Below, piece by piece: positions 7,988 to 16,580 of a stretch of DNA of 64,000 nt. Position 1 is the first letter of the stretch, and every line of letters starts with the position of its first letter. The stretch spans positions 55,279 through 119,278 of the forward strand of contig NZ_JBHOQV010000118.1 in the NCBI RefSeq assembly GCF_042408735.1, in the 5' to 3' direction. This stretch comes from Thermogemmatispora sp042408735. Lineage in GTDB: Bacteria > Chloroflexota > Ktedonobacteria > Ktedonobacterales > Ktedonobacteraceae. The position numbers and the translations under genes were made by a program. The notes below the pieces were generated by a model. It saw nothing but the letters and a program-made list of their open reading frames with translations, was not told the origin of the DNA and did not search any database.

Positions 7988-9625
7988 TCATGCTGGCGGG
8001 CGCTGGAAGAAGAAGCGATGTTCGCAGTAGCCGGCCAGCATGCCCACCAGGGAGAAGAGGGCGCTGGTGTGACCGGGCAAGGAACCAAAAACGACCAGGC
8101 CGCTATCGAGCAGCAGGTAGGCCAGCATTGCCAGTACGATGCCGAGGTAGGGACGTACGAACCAGGTGATCAGCAGGAAGAGTGGTTGAGCGCGAGAGCC
8201 AGGCTGGCGTAAGGAGACCAGGCAGCTCACGCAGGCGCCGAGCAGCCCGTAGGCCAGGACCTGCCAGGGCACGCCGAAGGGAGCGAAAGCGGGCGTAAAG
8301 ATGCTCTGACCGAAGCCCAGCCCCTCGCCGACGGCCAGGGTCAAGACGGCCACCAGCAGGAGCGCGTGGTAGACGGCCAGGGCCAGCAGCCAGCCCTGGG
8401 GGGCTGGGCGAGGGCCGGAGGGTGCTGGCTCGCGAATCTCGGCGGGCTGCCCGGCGGCTGGCCAGGGCCGCTCTGGTGAGGTGGAGGCGGCTAGTGGGCT
8501 GGGCGCAGGCCCGCTGGCCTGCGTCTGTTGCTCCCTGGTTGAGATGGCCACGATCGGCTCTGTGTCCAGCTCACTGCGCCCCGACGGTGCTGGTGCCACC
8601 GTGACCGCTGGGCCTCCTGGCCCCTCGCCGTATCCGCGAGCGACCGTTTCTTCGCTCGCCGGGTCAGGGCCAGGGGGGGGGCCGGCCCGGCCTTCCAGGT
8701 CCAGCAGATAGCTTTCTGGCAGCTTCTGCCGGCGGGCGCTCTCCAGCAAGTGGCGCACATAGGGATCGCCGGCGTAGCGCTCTGGCAGGCGGGTCTGGAA
8801 ATACTTCCGCACTGTAGCCGAAGCGATGTAAGTTGTGCAGGTAATCTCGCGCTGGCGCAGGGGTTCGTGGACCACCACCGTCAATGGCTCGAACAGACCA
8901 ATTGGCGCGACGGCGTCATGCACCTTATCCAGCGGAACGATGCCATCCTCTGCCGGTAGGGCCAGGCGGCGCGGCACGCGATAGAGCATCCCCCAAACGG
9001 CGGCTGTCGGGTCGCTACTTGGCAAGATGGAGGCCACAACCTCGCCCGTGGCCGTACGCACTGCGCCGAAACCTAGCTCGTATCCTTTCAGCATGCCCGG
9101 TCCGTAGGGCAATGCCAGCCCATCGAGCAACTGGGGACTATTCAGCGCCACCGCATCCATCTCTGGGCCGTACTCAAACAGCCAGAGAAATTCGCTGCGC
9201 TCCTGTCCCGCCTGCGTCGCGGCTGCCGCCTCCTCCTTCTCCACGGCCTGGCTGGCGATTGGCAGCGGCGTCTCTTCCAGCGGGCTATATTCCTCGGGCA
9301 CAGGAGGCGCTGCCGGGGCCTCCTCGGGAAAGGGGGCGCCGTCCGCTGGATGGGCACCGAATGCGCCTCCCATCTCGCCCAGCGCCAGCGAAGGCGGGCG
9401 TGGTGTGCTGCTGCGGACGATAGGCACACCTGGCGCCACGAAATCATCGCCTTTGCGGCGCTTCTCTCCACGGGTCTCACGCCCCTCACGCATCTCTCTT
9501 CTCTCCCTTCGCTCTCTCTCGCCCGGAGCCTCGCGCTCCCGCTCCTGCTCTCGTGGAGGCTGTGCCTCGCCTGGCTGACTCTCCTGCCGCTCTCCCTGAG
9601 CTGGCTGCTCGGCGTCGCTGTGCAT
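7988..9625 (-). CDS. Membrane protein with a GGCT-like (gamma-glutamylcyclotransferase-fold) domain
   Basis: About 545 residues in three parts. Residues 1-140 are low-complexity, rich in Glu, Arg and Pro and probably disordered. Residues about 145-311 resemble the GGCT/AIG2 fold: LFEYGPEM in place of the YGSNL loop, GYELGFGAV, AVWGMLYRV, then TCTTYIAS, and the C-terminal LPESYLLDL typical of these proteins. The region where active GGCTs carry the catalytic Glu reads as VPLDKVHDAVAPIG, so catalysis is doubtful. A Pro-rich linker leads to four hydrophobic segments in the last 135 residues. Start ATG 9625 follows a purine-rich GGAAGGGGGAAG; an in-frame start at 9676 is possible. I know of no such fusion with an assigned function. 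Confidence 0.6.
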   Translation of the reverse strand: MHSDAEQPAQGERQESQPGEAQPPREQEREREAPGERERRERREMREGRETRGEKRRKGDDFVAPGVPIVRSSTPRPPSLALGEMGGAFGAHPADGAPFPEEAPAAPPVPEEYSPLEETPLPIASQAVEKEEAAAATQAGQERSEFLWLFEYGPEMDAVALNSPQLLDGLALPYGPGMLKGYELGFGAVRTATGEVVASILPSSDPTAAVWGMLYRVPRRLALPAEDGIVPLDKVHDAVAPIGLFEPLTVVVHEPLRQREITCTTYIASATVRKYFQTRLPERYAGDPYVRHLLESARRQKLPESYLLDLEGRAGPPPGPDPASEETVARGYGEGPGGPAVTVAPAPSGRSELDTEPIVAISTREQQTQASGPAPSPLAASTSPERPWPAAGQPAEIREPAPSGPRPAPQGWLLALAVYHALLLVAVLTLAVGEGLGFGQSIFTPAFAPFGVPWQVLAYGLLGACVSCLVSLRQPGSRAQPLFLLITWFVRPYLGIVLAMLAYLLLDSGLVVFGSLPGHTSALFSLVGMLAGYCEHRFFFQRPPA

Positions 9626-10205
9626 ATCACTTCCCCCTTCCAACTCCGGGCGCGGTGCTGCCCCTGCTCTGCCCACTCCCGTCCCATCTCATCCCAGACC
9701 TTCCGTTATCCCCGACTGCGGCAGCCTGCCGCGCCGCTCCGTATGGTGTTGTTGCCTGGCGTGCTCAGGATTTCCACGTCGGCCCTTGCCCGGCCAGGTC
9801 CGCCTGTGGGCCGCCAGGTGTCTTGTCCTCTCTTGCTTGAGGGCCGTATGCTCTCTGCGCCCCTGTCTCCACTGGGCCTGTCTGCTTGTCTGGCCTGTCT
9901 ATCTGCCCCTGCCGTCTCCTGGCGGGGGCCGCGCCGGTGGCAAAACCTCATCCTGCCTGCCGCAGGCGAGACGGGCGCGGCCGAGGGGCGCTTCTAGCGG
10001 TTTTCGGGCCGGCCCTATCCTGTGATGCTGTGCGTCGGCTGCAGAGGGAACCCGTCTCTATTCCTTTCTCCCCTGCCTGATCTCGCTCGCTCTCCGAAGA
10101 GCAAGCGGACGGAATAAGGAGCAATTGCCATAAGAGATGGCTGCACCACTGCAATTGATAGGATACACATTTGAAGCGCTTTCGCCAAGTCTGCAGGACC
10201 TGTGG
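9626..10205. other. Spacer upstream of the GGCT-like membrane gene
   Basis: About 580 bases between two minus-strand genes. Pyrimidine-rich on the plus strand with no supported reading frame on either strand. No confident promoter, hairpin or RNA gene is seen. Confidence 0.4.
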
Positions 10206-11057
10206 CTAGCGGAAGTCGTTGAGCGGCTCCTTGTTGAAGAAACCGCGTTCGGTCACAATAGCGGTGACCAGTTCGCCGGGGGTACGATCGAAATAGAAGT
10301 TACGCACCTCGACGCCGGCGATTGGCTGGTCCAGCACCTCCTCTGGCTCTTTCTCCTCCAGCAAGGAGAGGTCGCCCGTCCAGGGCTGGGGCGAGATTTT
10401 CAGCGATTCGCACAGGACATAGAAGGGAATACCGTAGCCGTGGCTAGCCCAGGCCAGGAGGGCTGTGCCGGCCTTATTAATCACATCTCCGTTGGCGAGG
10501 ACGCTATCGGCGCCGACCACCACGGCGGTGCAGTCTGGCAGAAAGATGGCGGCTTCGGCATCCGTGATGAGGGTGACGGAGAGATTCAGCTCCCGAAGGC
10601 GACGGGCTACCTCGCGCCCTTCGTAGCGGGGGCGTCCCTCCAGGACAATCACCCGTTTGATCTGGGAGGCGCAGGCCTGTAGGGCCTCCAGGACAGTGCC
10701 CGAGAGGCTATGCGTCATCAGGGTGCCGGCCAGCAATGGGCGAGCGTGGGCGATGATCGCCTGTGGGGCGCGTGCATATTCCTCGCGCAAACGTGCAGCC
10801 TCCTGAGCCATCCCCGCCAGTCCCCCTGGTGCTTGCAAGATACGTCTGACTGCTCCGGCGATGGCGGCCATCGCCGGGCGAGCCTGCATCAGCTCCTGGC
10901 CGGCGGCGCGTATCTGGGCCAGTCTTTCTTCTTCCGACGATCCATCCGGGGCGCGTGTCAGCTCTTCCAGTATGGCGATGGTCTCGCCCACCAGCCAACG
11001 TGAGCCATGTTCGCGGTCGCTGCGCACAGCCTCGATGCGCTCCTGGAGATTCTTCAT
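10206..11057 (-). CDS. eIF2B alpha/beta/delta-like protein (sugar-phosphate isomerase family)
   Basis: A 283-residue soluble protein of the IF-2B family, which contains archaeal/bacterial ribose-1,5-bisphosphate isomerase, methylthioribose-1-phosphate isomerase and eukaryotic eIF2B regulatory subunits. The N-terminal half is helical. The Rossmann-like C-terminal half has the family's landmarks: THSLSGTVLEAL, VIVLEGRPRYEG, the acidic VVVGADSVLANGDVINKAG block and GIPFYVLCESLK. Start ATG 11057 follows GGAAGGGAGAG. The bacterial substrate cannot be fixed from sequence; a phosphorylated pentose is the likeliest. It is divergent from the MocR gene but lacks the shared operator arms in its own promoter region. 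Confidence 0.85.
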   Translation of the reverse strand: MKNLQERIEAVRSDREHGSRWLVGETIAILEELTRAPDGSSEEERLAQIRAAGQELMQARPAMAAIAGAVRRILQAPGGLAGMAQEAARLREEYARAPQAIIAHARPLLAGTLMTHSLSGTVLEALQACASQIKRVIVLEGRPRYEGREVARRLRELNLSVTLITDAEAAIFLPDCTAVVVGADSVLANGDVINKAGTALLAWASHGYGIPFYVLCESLKISPQPWTGDLSLLEEKEPEEVLDQPIAGVEVRNFYFDRTPGELVTAIVTERGFFNKEPLNDFR

Positions 11058-11269
11058 GCTTCTCTCCCTTCCTGGTTCTATCCTGGCTTTCGGGCCTGGT
11101 TGATACCATTACTAGTTATTATCGCGCGCGTGCTCAGGGCCTGCAAAGGACTGGGAGGGGCCTACCGGCCCATCACGGTCCCTCCCTCTAATAGTTATCT
11201 CTTGGAGGATCCTGGCTGGCCCCTGCCCCTGTAAGAAAGCGGGATCGATTGGTTCCGTTTGGGCGGCCC

Positions 11270-11329
11270 GCATTGGCTCTTGTGATTCGCTGCCGGGCGC
11301 ACTACACTGCTATTGGTATGAGCCAATGC
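11270..11329 (+). promoter_or_regulatory. MocR promoter bracketed by a 10-bp inverted repeat
   Basis: TTGTGA (11280-11285), 17 bases, TACACT (11303-11308) forms a good promoter for the gene at 11346. GCATTGGCTC (11270-11279) abuts the -35, and its exact reverse complement GAGCCAATGC (11320-11329) lies just past the expected start point. Centres are 50 bp apart. This is likely the autoregulatory MocR operator. Confidence 0.6.
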
Positions 11330-11345
11330 AGGAAGGGGTAAAAAC

Positions 11346-12938
11346 ATGCGACGCTCACGCCCATTTGAGTACCGCTCGCGTTCGTGGTCCGCTGCTTCTG
11401 CCGCCTCCGTCTTTGTCAGGCTCGATCGCAGCAGCAGTGTGCCACTCTATCGGCAGATCTATCACCAGTTGCGTGAAGCAATCCTGTCAGGAACCCTGCC
11501 TGAAGGGGCGCGACTGCCCACGGAGCGAGCCTTGGCGCGCGAGCTGGGGGTCAATCGCACAACGGTCATGAATGCCTACAACGAGCTGGCGAGTGAGGGT
11601 CTCGTCGAAGGTCATGTCGGGCGTGGGACGCTGGTTCGGCGCAGCCTGCGTGCTATGGAGGAGGAGGAGGAGTGCGAGCAGGAGATGCCTTCCTGGCTGC
11701 TGGGCCTGGCCGCCGGAGAGAGCGAGGTCTTGGGACCAGATGCGCGAGTACTCAGCGAGCTGATGGCTCTGGCTGAACGGGGGGAGATGATTTCCTTTGC
11801 CAGCGCCATGCCCGAACCGGCCCTGCTGCCGGCCGAGCTGTTCCGCGAGATTGTTCAGGATGCGCTGCTCTCTGATCGTCAGAGCGCTCTCGGCTATTGC
11901 CCGGTGGAGGGTTTGCAGAGCCTGCGTCAGCAGGTGGCCATGCGCATGCGCCAGCATGGGGTGCCTGTCGAGGCCGGACATATTTTGATCCTCTCCGGCT
12001 CGACGCAGGGCCTCGGCCTGGTCGGACGCTTTTTGCTGCGTCCCGGCGATGAGGTGGTGGTCGAGGTGCCGACCTACATCGGGGCCATCCAGGCTTTCCG
12101 CGCCTTGGGGGCGCGAGTCATTGGTATTCCTCTGGATGGTGAGGGCATGCGCCTGGATCTCCTGGAAAGCGTTCTGGCGCGCCATCGTCCGCGGCTGATC
12201 TATACCCTACCAACATTCCAGAATCCGACTGGGGTGGTAATGTCGCCCGAGCGCCGCAGGCGTTTGCTGCTGCTCTCTCGGCGTTATCAGGTCCCGGTGT
12301 TGGAAGATGATACCTACGGCGAGCTGTATTTTGAGACGCCTCCGCCTCTCCCGCTGAAGGCTCTTGATGGCGGCGAGCAGGTGATCTATCTGAGCACTTT
12401 CTCCAAGGTTCTGGCCCCGGGCTTGCGCGTGGCCTGGCTGGCTGGGCCAGAACCCATGATTGAGCGTCTCTCGCTGCATAAGCAGATTTTTGACTTGAAC
12501 ACCAATGCCCTTGGTCAGTGGCTGGTGGCCGAAGTCCTGCGACGTGGCTGGTTAGATAGCCATCTGCAGCGTCTCAGTGCCGCCTATCGGCGCAAGCGCG
12601 ATCTCATGCTTCAGGCGATTGGACGCTACTGGCCTCGCGAGGTGCGGGTGAATACGCCCGGCGGAGGGTTCCATCTCTGGTGCCGTCTTCCCGCTGGGGT
12701 GCGGGCGCGTACCCTGCTGCGTGAGGCGGCTTCCGAGGGGGTAGCCCTCCTCAATGGAGAGCCGTTTCATGTCGATGGGGGCGGTCAGCAGTATATCCGC
12801 CTGAGCTATGCCTTTCCCCAGGAAAGGCAGATCGAGGAGGGGATCCGTCGCCTGGGGACGGTGCTCAAACGCTTGCTGCTGAGGCGTGGCCAGGAGCAGG
12901 CCCGCCTCTCCCCCTCTGAGCATATTCCTATGGTCTAG
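11346..12938 (+). CDS. MocR-type regulator: GntR winged helix fused to a PLP aminotransferase domain
   Basis: A 530-residue transcription factor. Residues 33-98 form a GntR winged helix (VPLYRQIYHQLREAIL, LPTERALARELGVNRTTV, LVEGHVGRGTLV). Residues about 135-510 form a fold-type I aminotransferase domain that binds pyridoxal phosphate as a sensor: GSTQGLGLVGRFLL, PTFQNPTG, EDDTYGELYF, and Schiff-base lysine K354 in STFSKVLAPGLR. The family usually controls vitamin B6, amino-acid or GABA-type pathways. Start ATG 11346 has AGGAAGGGG upstream. The nearest candidate target is the iorAB operon downstream on the same strand (aromatic 2-oxo acids come from transamination); this link is inference. 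Confidence 0.93.
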   Translation: MRRSRPFEYRSRSWSAASAASVFVRLDRSSSVPLYRQIYHQLREAILSGTLPEGARLPTERALARELGVNRTTVMNAYNELASEGLVEGHVGRGTLVRRSLRAMEEEEECEQEMPSWLLGLAAGESEVLGPDARVLSELMALAERGEMISFASAMPEPALLPAELFREIVQDALLSDRQSALGYCPVEGLQSLRQQVAMRMRQHGVPVEAGHILILSGSTQGLGLVGRFLLRPGDEVVVEVPTYIGAIQAFRALGARVIGIPLDGEGMRLDLLESVLARHRPRLIYTLPTFQNPTGVVMSPERRRRLLLLSRRYQVPVLEDDTYGELYFETPPPLPLKALDGGEQVIYLSTFSKVLAPGLRVAWLAGPEPMIERLSLHKQIFDLNTNALGQWLVAEVLRRGWLDSHLQRLSAAYRRKRDLMLQAIGRYWPREVRVNTPGGGFHLWCRLPAGVRARTLLREAASEGVALLNGEPFHVDGGGQQYIRLSYAFPQERQIEEGIRRLGTVLKRLLLRRGQEQARLSPSEHIPMV

Positions 12939-13299
12939 TCTAGCACCTGGCGGGCGGGGCGGTACTGCTCTTGAGGGGGCCAGAATCGCCGCTACCACGG
13001 GGGAAGCCTGGCTCTAACAGGCGTTTGTTGACAGTCCTGGCCCGGTATCAGAAAATGGGGACCAGCCAGGCCAGGTTCGGGACCGGACCGCTCTTGCCGA
13101 AGGCTGACCGGCGGAAGGACTGAGCGCGCTTTTTCTCTGACTTTCGTCGCTGCTGCCGCGGGGTCCTGACCTTCCCTGGCGGCGAGAGGGTCTGGCGGAC
13201 TGACTGATCTGGCTGGAGAGGGGGCAGAGTCCGGCCCTTTACTGACTGGGTGAGATCGACGGACAGGGCAAGAGCCAGGAACGAGAGGAGTGTCTGGAG
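12939..13299 (+). promoter_or_regulatory. Spacer with candidate iorA promoter
   Basis: 361 bases without a gene. TTGACA (13028-13033), a 17-base spacer and GAAAAT (13051-13056) make a plausible promoter with a weak -10, giving a leader of about 240 bases before iorA. No terminator for the upstream gene and no riboswitch were recognised. Confidence 0.35.
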
Positions 13300-15348
13300 T
13301 TGAATCGGCTGACCGCTCCGGGCAAGCGGCTGTTTTTGAGCGGCGATGAGGCAGTAGCGCGGGCGGCGCTGGAGGCCGGCGTCCAGGTGGCGACCGGCTA
13401 CCCGGGCAACCCCGGGGGTGGGGCGCTGGCAGCCCTCTTGCCGCTGGCAGGACGCTTTGGTCTGGCCGCCGAGTGGAGCGTCAACGAGAAGGTGGCGCTG
13501 GAGGTAGCCGCGGGGGCCGCTTGGGCCGGCAGGAAAAGTCTGGTGACGATGAAGATGTCGGGCCTCAACGTGCTGGCGGATTCGCTGCTCTCGATCGCTC
13601 ATAGCGGCGTGAATGGGGGATTGGTCATCTACGCTGTCGATGATGTTGGGGTTTTCTACGGGATGGTTGAGCAGGATTCGCGCTACTACGCGCTGCTGGC
13701 CAGTCTGCCGCTCTTGATGCCGGCCAATCCCGAAGAGGCCCACGCGATGACCCTGCTGGCCTTCCAGTGTTCGGCCCTTACAGGGGCGCCGGTGCTGCTG
13801 CTCTCTACGACGGCGGTGGCGGCGGCGCAGTCCTGGGTCAAGGTGGGACCCCTGGCGCCTCCTACCGCTGAGGCTGCGCCTGGCTTCCGGCGAGACGTGG
13901 CACGCTTTACGAAGGCGGTGCCTCAGTGGTGTCGTGAGCAGCACGCCTCGGCATTGGCGCGTCTGGAGCAGGCGGGGACCGTGCTGCGCGCGGCCAATGT
14001 ACGGGAAGAGGCGTCTTCCCAGGGTAGGCGGATCGGCGTGGTGGTGGCTGGCGTGAGCGCCGGCTATCTGGCAGAGGTGCGCGCCCGCCTGGGCGGCTTG
14101 CCCTCGCTGGCGATCTTCAAGCTGGGACTGGTGCATCCCCTGCCGCGTGAGGAGCTACGCGCCTTCCTGGAGCCGCTGGAGGCGGTGCTGATCCTCGAAG
14201 AGTTAGAGCCATTGATCGAAACCCAGGTGGCGGCCCTGATCGCCGAGCATGGCCTCTCGGTGCGGTTGCTGGGCAAGCGCGGGGGATTGCTGCCGCGCGT
14301 GGGCGAGTATGATCCGCAACTGGTGGCCCAGGCCCTGGCAGCCCTGCTAGAGACGGTTGGCCAGTCTGAAGCCGCCGCCCAAGCCCAGGCCCTGGCACAG
14401 CAGATGGCTCAGCCCGCTGCGTCGGGAGAGATGCTCGCCCCCTTACCTCGCACTCTGGAATTCTGCCCCGGTTGTCCGCACCGTATGACCTATTACGCGC
14501 TCAGGCAAGCCCTCCAGGCGGCCGGCTATCGGCCCGATGAGGTGATCACCACTGGCGACATCGGCTGTACGATTCTCGGGATCCATGCCCCGCTCTCGGT
14601 CTGCTGGACCGAGGTCTCAATGGGCGCTAGCCTGGGAATCGCTCAGGGACTCAAATATGCCGGCATCGAGCGTCCCGTGCTGGCGGCGATGGGCGACAGT
14701 ACCTTCTTTCATGGAGGCATTGCCGGCCTGCTGAACGCTGTCCAGTCTGGGGTGTGCCTGACCTTACTCTTGCTCGACAATGGCCTGACAGCCATGACCG
14801 GCCAGCAGCCAAATCCCGGTTCGTGGCATGACGGCGCTGATCGCTCAGTGAGGCCACGGGCCGATATCGAGACTATCGTCCGCGGCTGCGGCGCGAACTT
14901 TGTGCGCGTGGTTGATCCCTATGACCTTGAGACGACGGTAGCTACGCTGCGCGAGGCTCTGACCTCTCCTGGCGTGGCGGTGATCATCGCACGTGCACCC
15001 TGCACGGTCCCAGGTCGCTTATTGCCTGGCCAGGAAGCGCCGTTCCAGGTCGATGACAGGCTCTGCCGGGCCGGAGATGGCTGCAACGACCTGCCCTGCT
15101 ATTACCAGGTTGGTTGCCCGGCGGTGGCCCTCGTGCCAGAGGAGGACGGCCTGAGCGAGCAGTCCAGAACTGGGCGCATGCCAGGGGTGCGCATCGATCC
15201 TCTGAGCTGCGTGGCCTGTGGGCTGTGTGCCGCAGCCTGTCCGTTCGAGGCCATCAGGCCGCGGGAGCAGGCGAAGAGGGCCTTCAGTGCCGAGGAGGGG
15301 CCGCAGCTTGGAACCCCGGCCTGGTCATCCCTTCTGATCCAGGAGTAA
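13300..15348 (+). CDS. iorA: Indolepyruvate ferredoxin oxidoreductase, alpha subunit
   Basis: The 682-residue large subunit that oxidatively decarboxylates aryl pyruvates to aryl-acetyl-CoA and reduces ferredoxin. The N-terminal pyrimidine-binding domain has GYPGNPGGGAL and EWSVNEKVALE. The central domain includes VGEYDPQLV. The TPP-binding domain contains FCPGCPHR, TTGDIGCT and GDSTFFHGGIAGLLNA...LLLDNGLTAMTG. At the C-terminus a ferredoxin-like region has one canonical 4Fe-4S motif (CVACGLCAAACP), while the preceding cluster is spaced C-x5-C-x4-C-x5-CP, unlike the usual CxxCxxC. TTG 13300 is chosen for AGAGGAG nine bases upstream. iorB follows after seven bases. Confidence 0.94.
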   Translation: MNRLTAPGKRLFLSGDEAVARAALEAGVQVATGYPGNPGGGALAALLPLAGRFGLAAEWSVNEKVALEVAAGAAWAGRKSLVTMKMSGLNVLADSLLSIAHSGVNGGLVIYAVDDVGVFYGMVEQDSRYYALLASLPLLMPANPEEAHAMTLLAFQCSALTGAPVLLLSTTAVAAAQSWVKVGPLAPPTAEAAPGFRRDVARFTKAVPQWCREQHASALARLEQAGTVLRAANVREEASSQGRRIGVVVAGVSAGYLAEVRARLGGLPSLAIFKLGLVHPLPREELRAFLEPLEAVLILEELEPLIETQVAALIAEHGLSVRLLGKRGGLLPRVGEYDPQLVAQALAALLETVGQSEAAAQAQALAQQMAQPAASGEMLAPLPRTLEFCPGCPHRMTYYALRQALQAAGYRPDEVITTGDIGCTILGIHAPLSVCWTEVSMGASLGIAQGLKYAGIERPVLAAMGDSTFFHGGIAGLLNAVQSGVCLTLLLLDNGLTAMTGQQPNPGSWHDGADRSVRPRADIETIVRGCGANFVRVVDPYDLETTVATLREALTSPGVAVIIARAPCTVPGRLLPGQEAPFQVDDRLCRAGDGCNDLPCYYQVGCPAVALVPEEDGLSEQSRTGRMPGVRIDPLSCVACGLCAAACPFEAIRPREQAKRAFSAEEGPQLGTPAWSSLLIQE

Positions 15349-15355
15349 ATCCCTT

Positions 15356-16054
15356 ATGCCCGAGTCTACTGGCGTTGAGCTGCGCTGGCAGGCCCTGGTT
15401 CTGGCCGGGGTCGGTGGTCAGGGTCTGCAAACGGCGCTGGAAGTCCTGGCCCTGGCGGCGAACGAGATCGGCCTGGAGGCGCAGACCTTCGCGCCGCTGA
15501 GCCTGGCCCGCCTTGGGGGGAGCGCTTGCTGCCAGCTACGTCTAGGCCCTGCCTCCACGCCGCGCATCACGGCTGGGCAGGCCGACCTGCTAATCGTTCT
15601 GGAGATGAGCGAGGTGCTGCGCGTGCTGCCTCTGGCGCGCGCCGGGGCTTTGGCCTTCATCGCGACCTGGCGTCGCCCTCCGCTGGCCGCCGGCCTCCAG
15701 GGCCAGCCCTATCCCAGCCAGCAAGCACTGGCAAAAGCTTTACAACAGCGAGAAGTAGCAGGCATCTTTGTTGAACCGCGCTGTCGCGGCTGGGCAAAAG
15801 TCGGAGAGCCGGAGACGGAGACTGAGGAGGAGGTACCTCCCGGCTTACTCTCTCTTTTCATGTTGGCCGTCTGCTGCGGCGCCACCGGCCTGCTCCCTCG
15901 TGCCGCTCTCGAACAGGCCCTGGCCCTGCGTCTCCAAGAGCGGCCCGCGCTCGCCTCAATTGCACGGCGCCTCCTGGCTGCAGGCTGGCTCCATGGGAGG
16001 CGGCTCGAGCTGCCAGGGGAGTGGGGGCTTGACAAATCCTTGTGGCTGCGGTAA
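15356..16054 (+). CDS. iorB: Indolepyruvate ferredoxin oxidoreductase, beta subunit
   Basis: The 232-residue gamma-domain partner of IorA. The N-terminal glycine motif LAGVGGQGLQTA is diagnostic of the 2-oxoacid oxidoreductase gamma fold, followed by PLSLARLGGSACCQLRLG and the ADLLIVLEMSEVLR block. It is translated from ATG 15356 just after iorA and must be cotranscribed with it. Length and the C-terminal helical segment fit the family. Its last codons overlap the promoter of tRNA-Gln. Confidence 0.9.
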   Translation: MPESTGVELRWQALVLAGVGGQGLQTALEVLALAANEIGLEAQTFAPLSLARLGGSACCQLRLGPASTPRITAGQADLLIVLEMSEVLRVLPLARAGALAFIATWRRPPLAAGLQGQPYPSQQALAKALQQREVAGIFVEPRCRGWAKVGEPETETEEEVPPGLLSLFMLAVCCGATGLLPRAALEQALALRLQERPALASIARRLLAAGWLHGRRLELPGEWGLDKSLWLR

Positions 16055-16057
16055 TAT
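16029..16057 (+). promoter_or_regulatory. Promoter of tRNA-Gln, inside the 3' end of iorB
   Basis: TTGACA (16029-16034), exactly 17 bases, TAATAT (16052-16057): a near-consensus sigma-70 promoter with expected start about 16064, 30 bases before the mature tRNA. Confidence 0.75.
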
Positions 16058-16093
16058 GCTTACGCAAGCGCGGTCGAGTCCAAACCAGCTTGT

Positions 16094-16164
16094 TGGGGTG
16101 TCGTTCAACGGTAGGACTGCCGACTCTGGATCGGCCAATCGGGGTTCGAATCCCTGCACCCCAG
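16094..16164 (+). tRNA. tRNA-Gln (anticodon CTG)
   Basis: 71 bases fold as a complete cloverleaf. Acceptor TGGGGTG pairs with CACCCCA; the D stem is GTTC/GGAC; the anticodon stem GCCGA/TCGGC encloses loop CTCTGGA with anticodon CTG reading CAG; the variable loop is CAAT; the T arm is CGGGG-TTCGAAT-CCCTG; the discriminator is G. CCA is not encoded. It has its own promoter and terminator. Confidence 0.96.
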
Positions 16165-16170
16165 CCCGTA

Positions 16171-16198
16171 GGAGAGGCAAAATGGCCTCTCCTTTTTT
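16171..16198 (+). terminator. Rho-independent terminator after tRNA-Gln
   Basis: GGAGAGGC (16171-16178), six-base loop, GCCTCTCC (16185-16192), then TTTTTT. A perfect 8-bp stem with a U-tract, six bases past the tRNA. Confidence 0.92.
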
Positions 16199-16580
16199 GT
16201 TGCCTCTCTATCGCCTGGCGTCGAGGCGAGGAAAAGGGAGGCAGACATCTGGCCCCGAGAAGCAATCTGCTCTGCTGGCCCCAGCAGAAGACCTGGCCCG
16301 AATATGAGGGATTACCTGAAAAACGTCCGAAACGATTGGCTGGCTCTGTCGTATAACAAGTAGATGCGTTTCCTATTTGACCTGTCTGTTCTCCTTGCTC
16401 CTGTTGTAATATCAGAATCGATAGAGATCGCGATGCCGCTAGAGAGATCATGAGTTGGGGCTACCCAGCCCGGACGGGGGATCGCCCTCTGAAAGCTCCT
16501 GCCCTCAGGCGGGGCAGTGATTAGCTGATCCTATCAAACCAGCAAACAAGCAAGAAAGAGAGAAAGGGGCGTCACTATCG
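16199..16580. other. Spacer between tRNA-Gln terminator and AI-2E gene
   Basis: About 380 bases without a supported gene. Moderately AT-rich around 16350-16450, where the promoter of the next gene may lie, but no pair of boxes is convincing. Confidence 0.35.

Noticed and set aside
13048..14136. 362-codon minus-strand frame over iorA
   Set aside because: Mirror of the iorA N-terminal domain, with unlikely composition.
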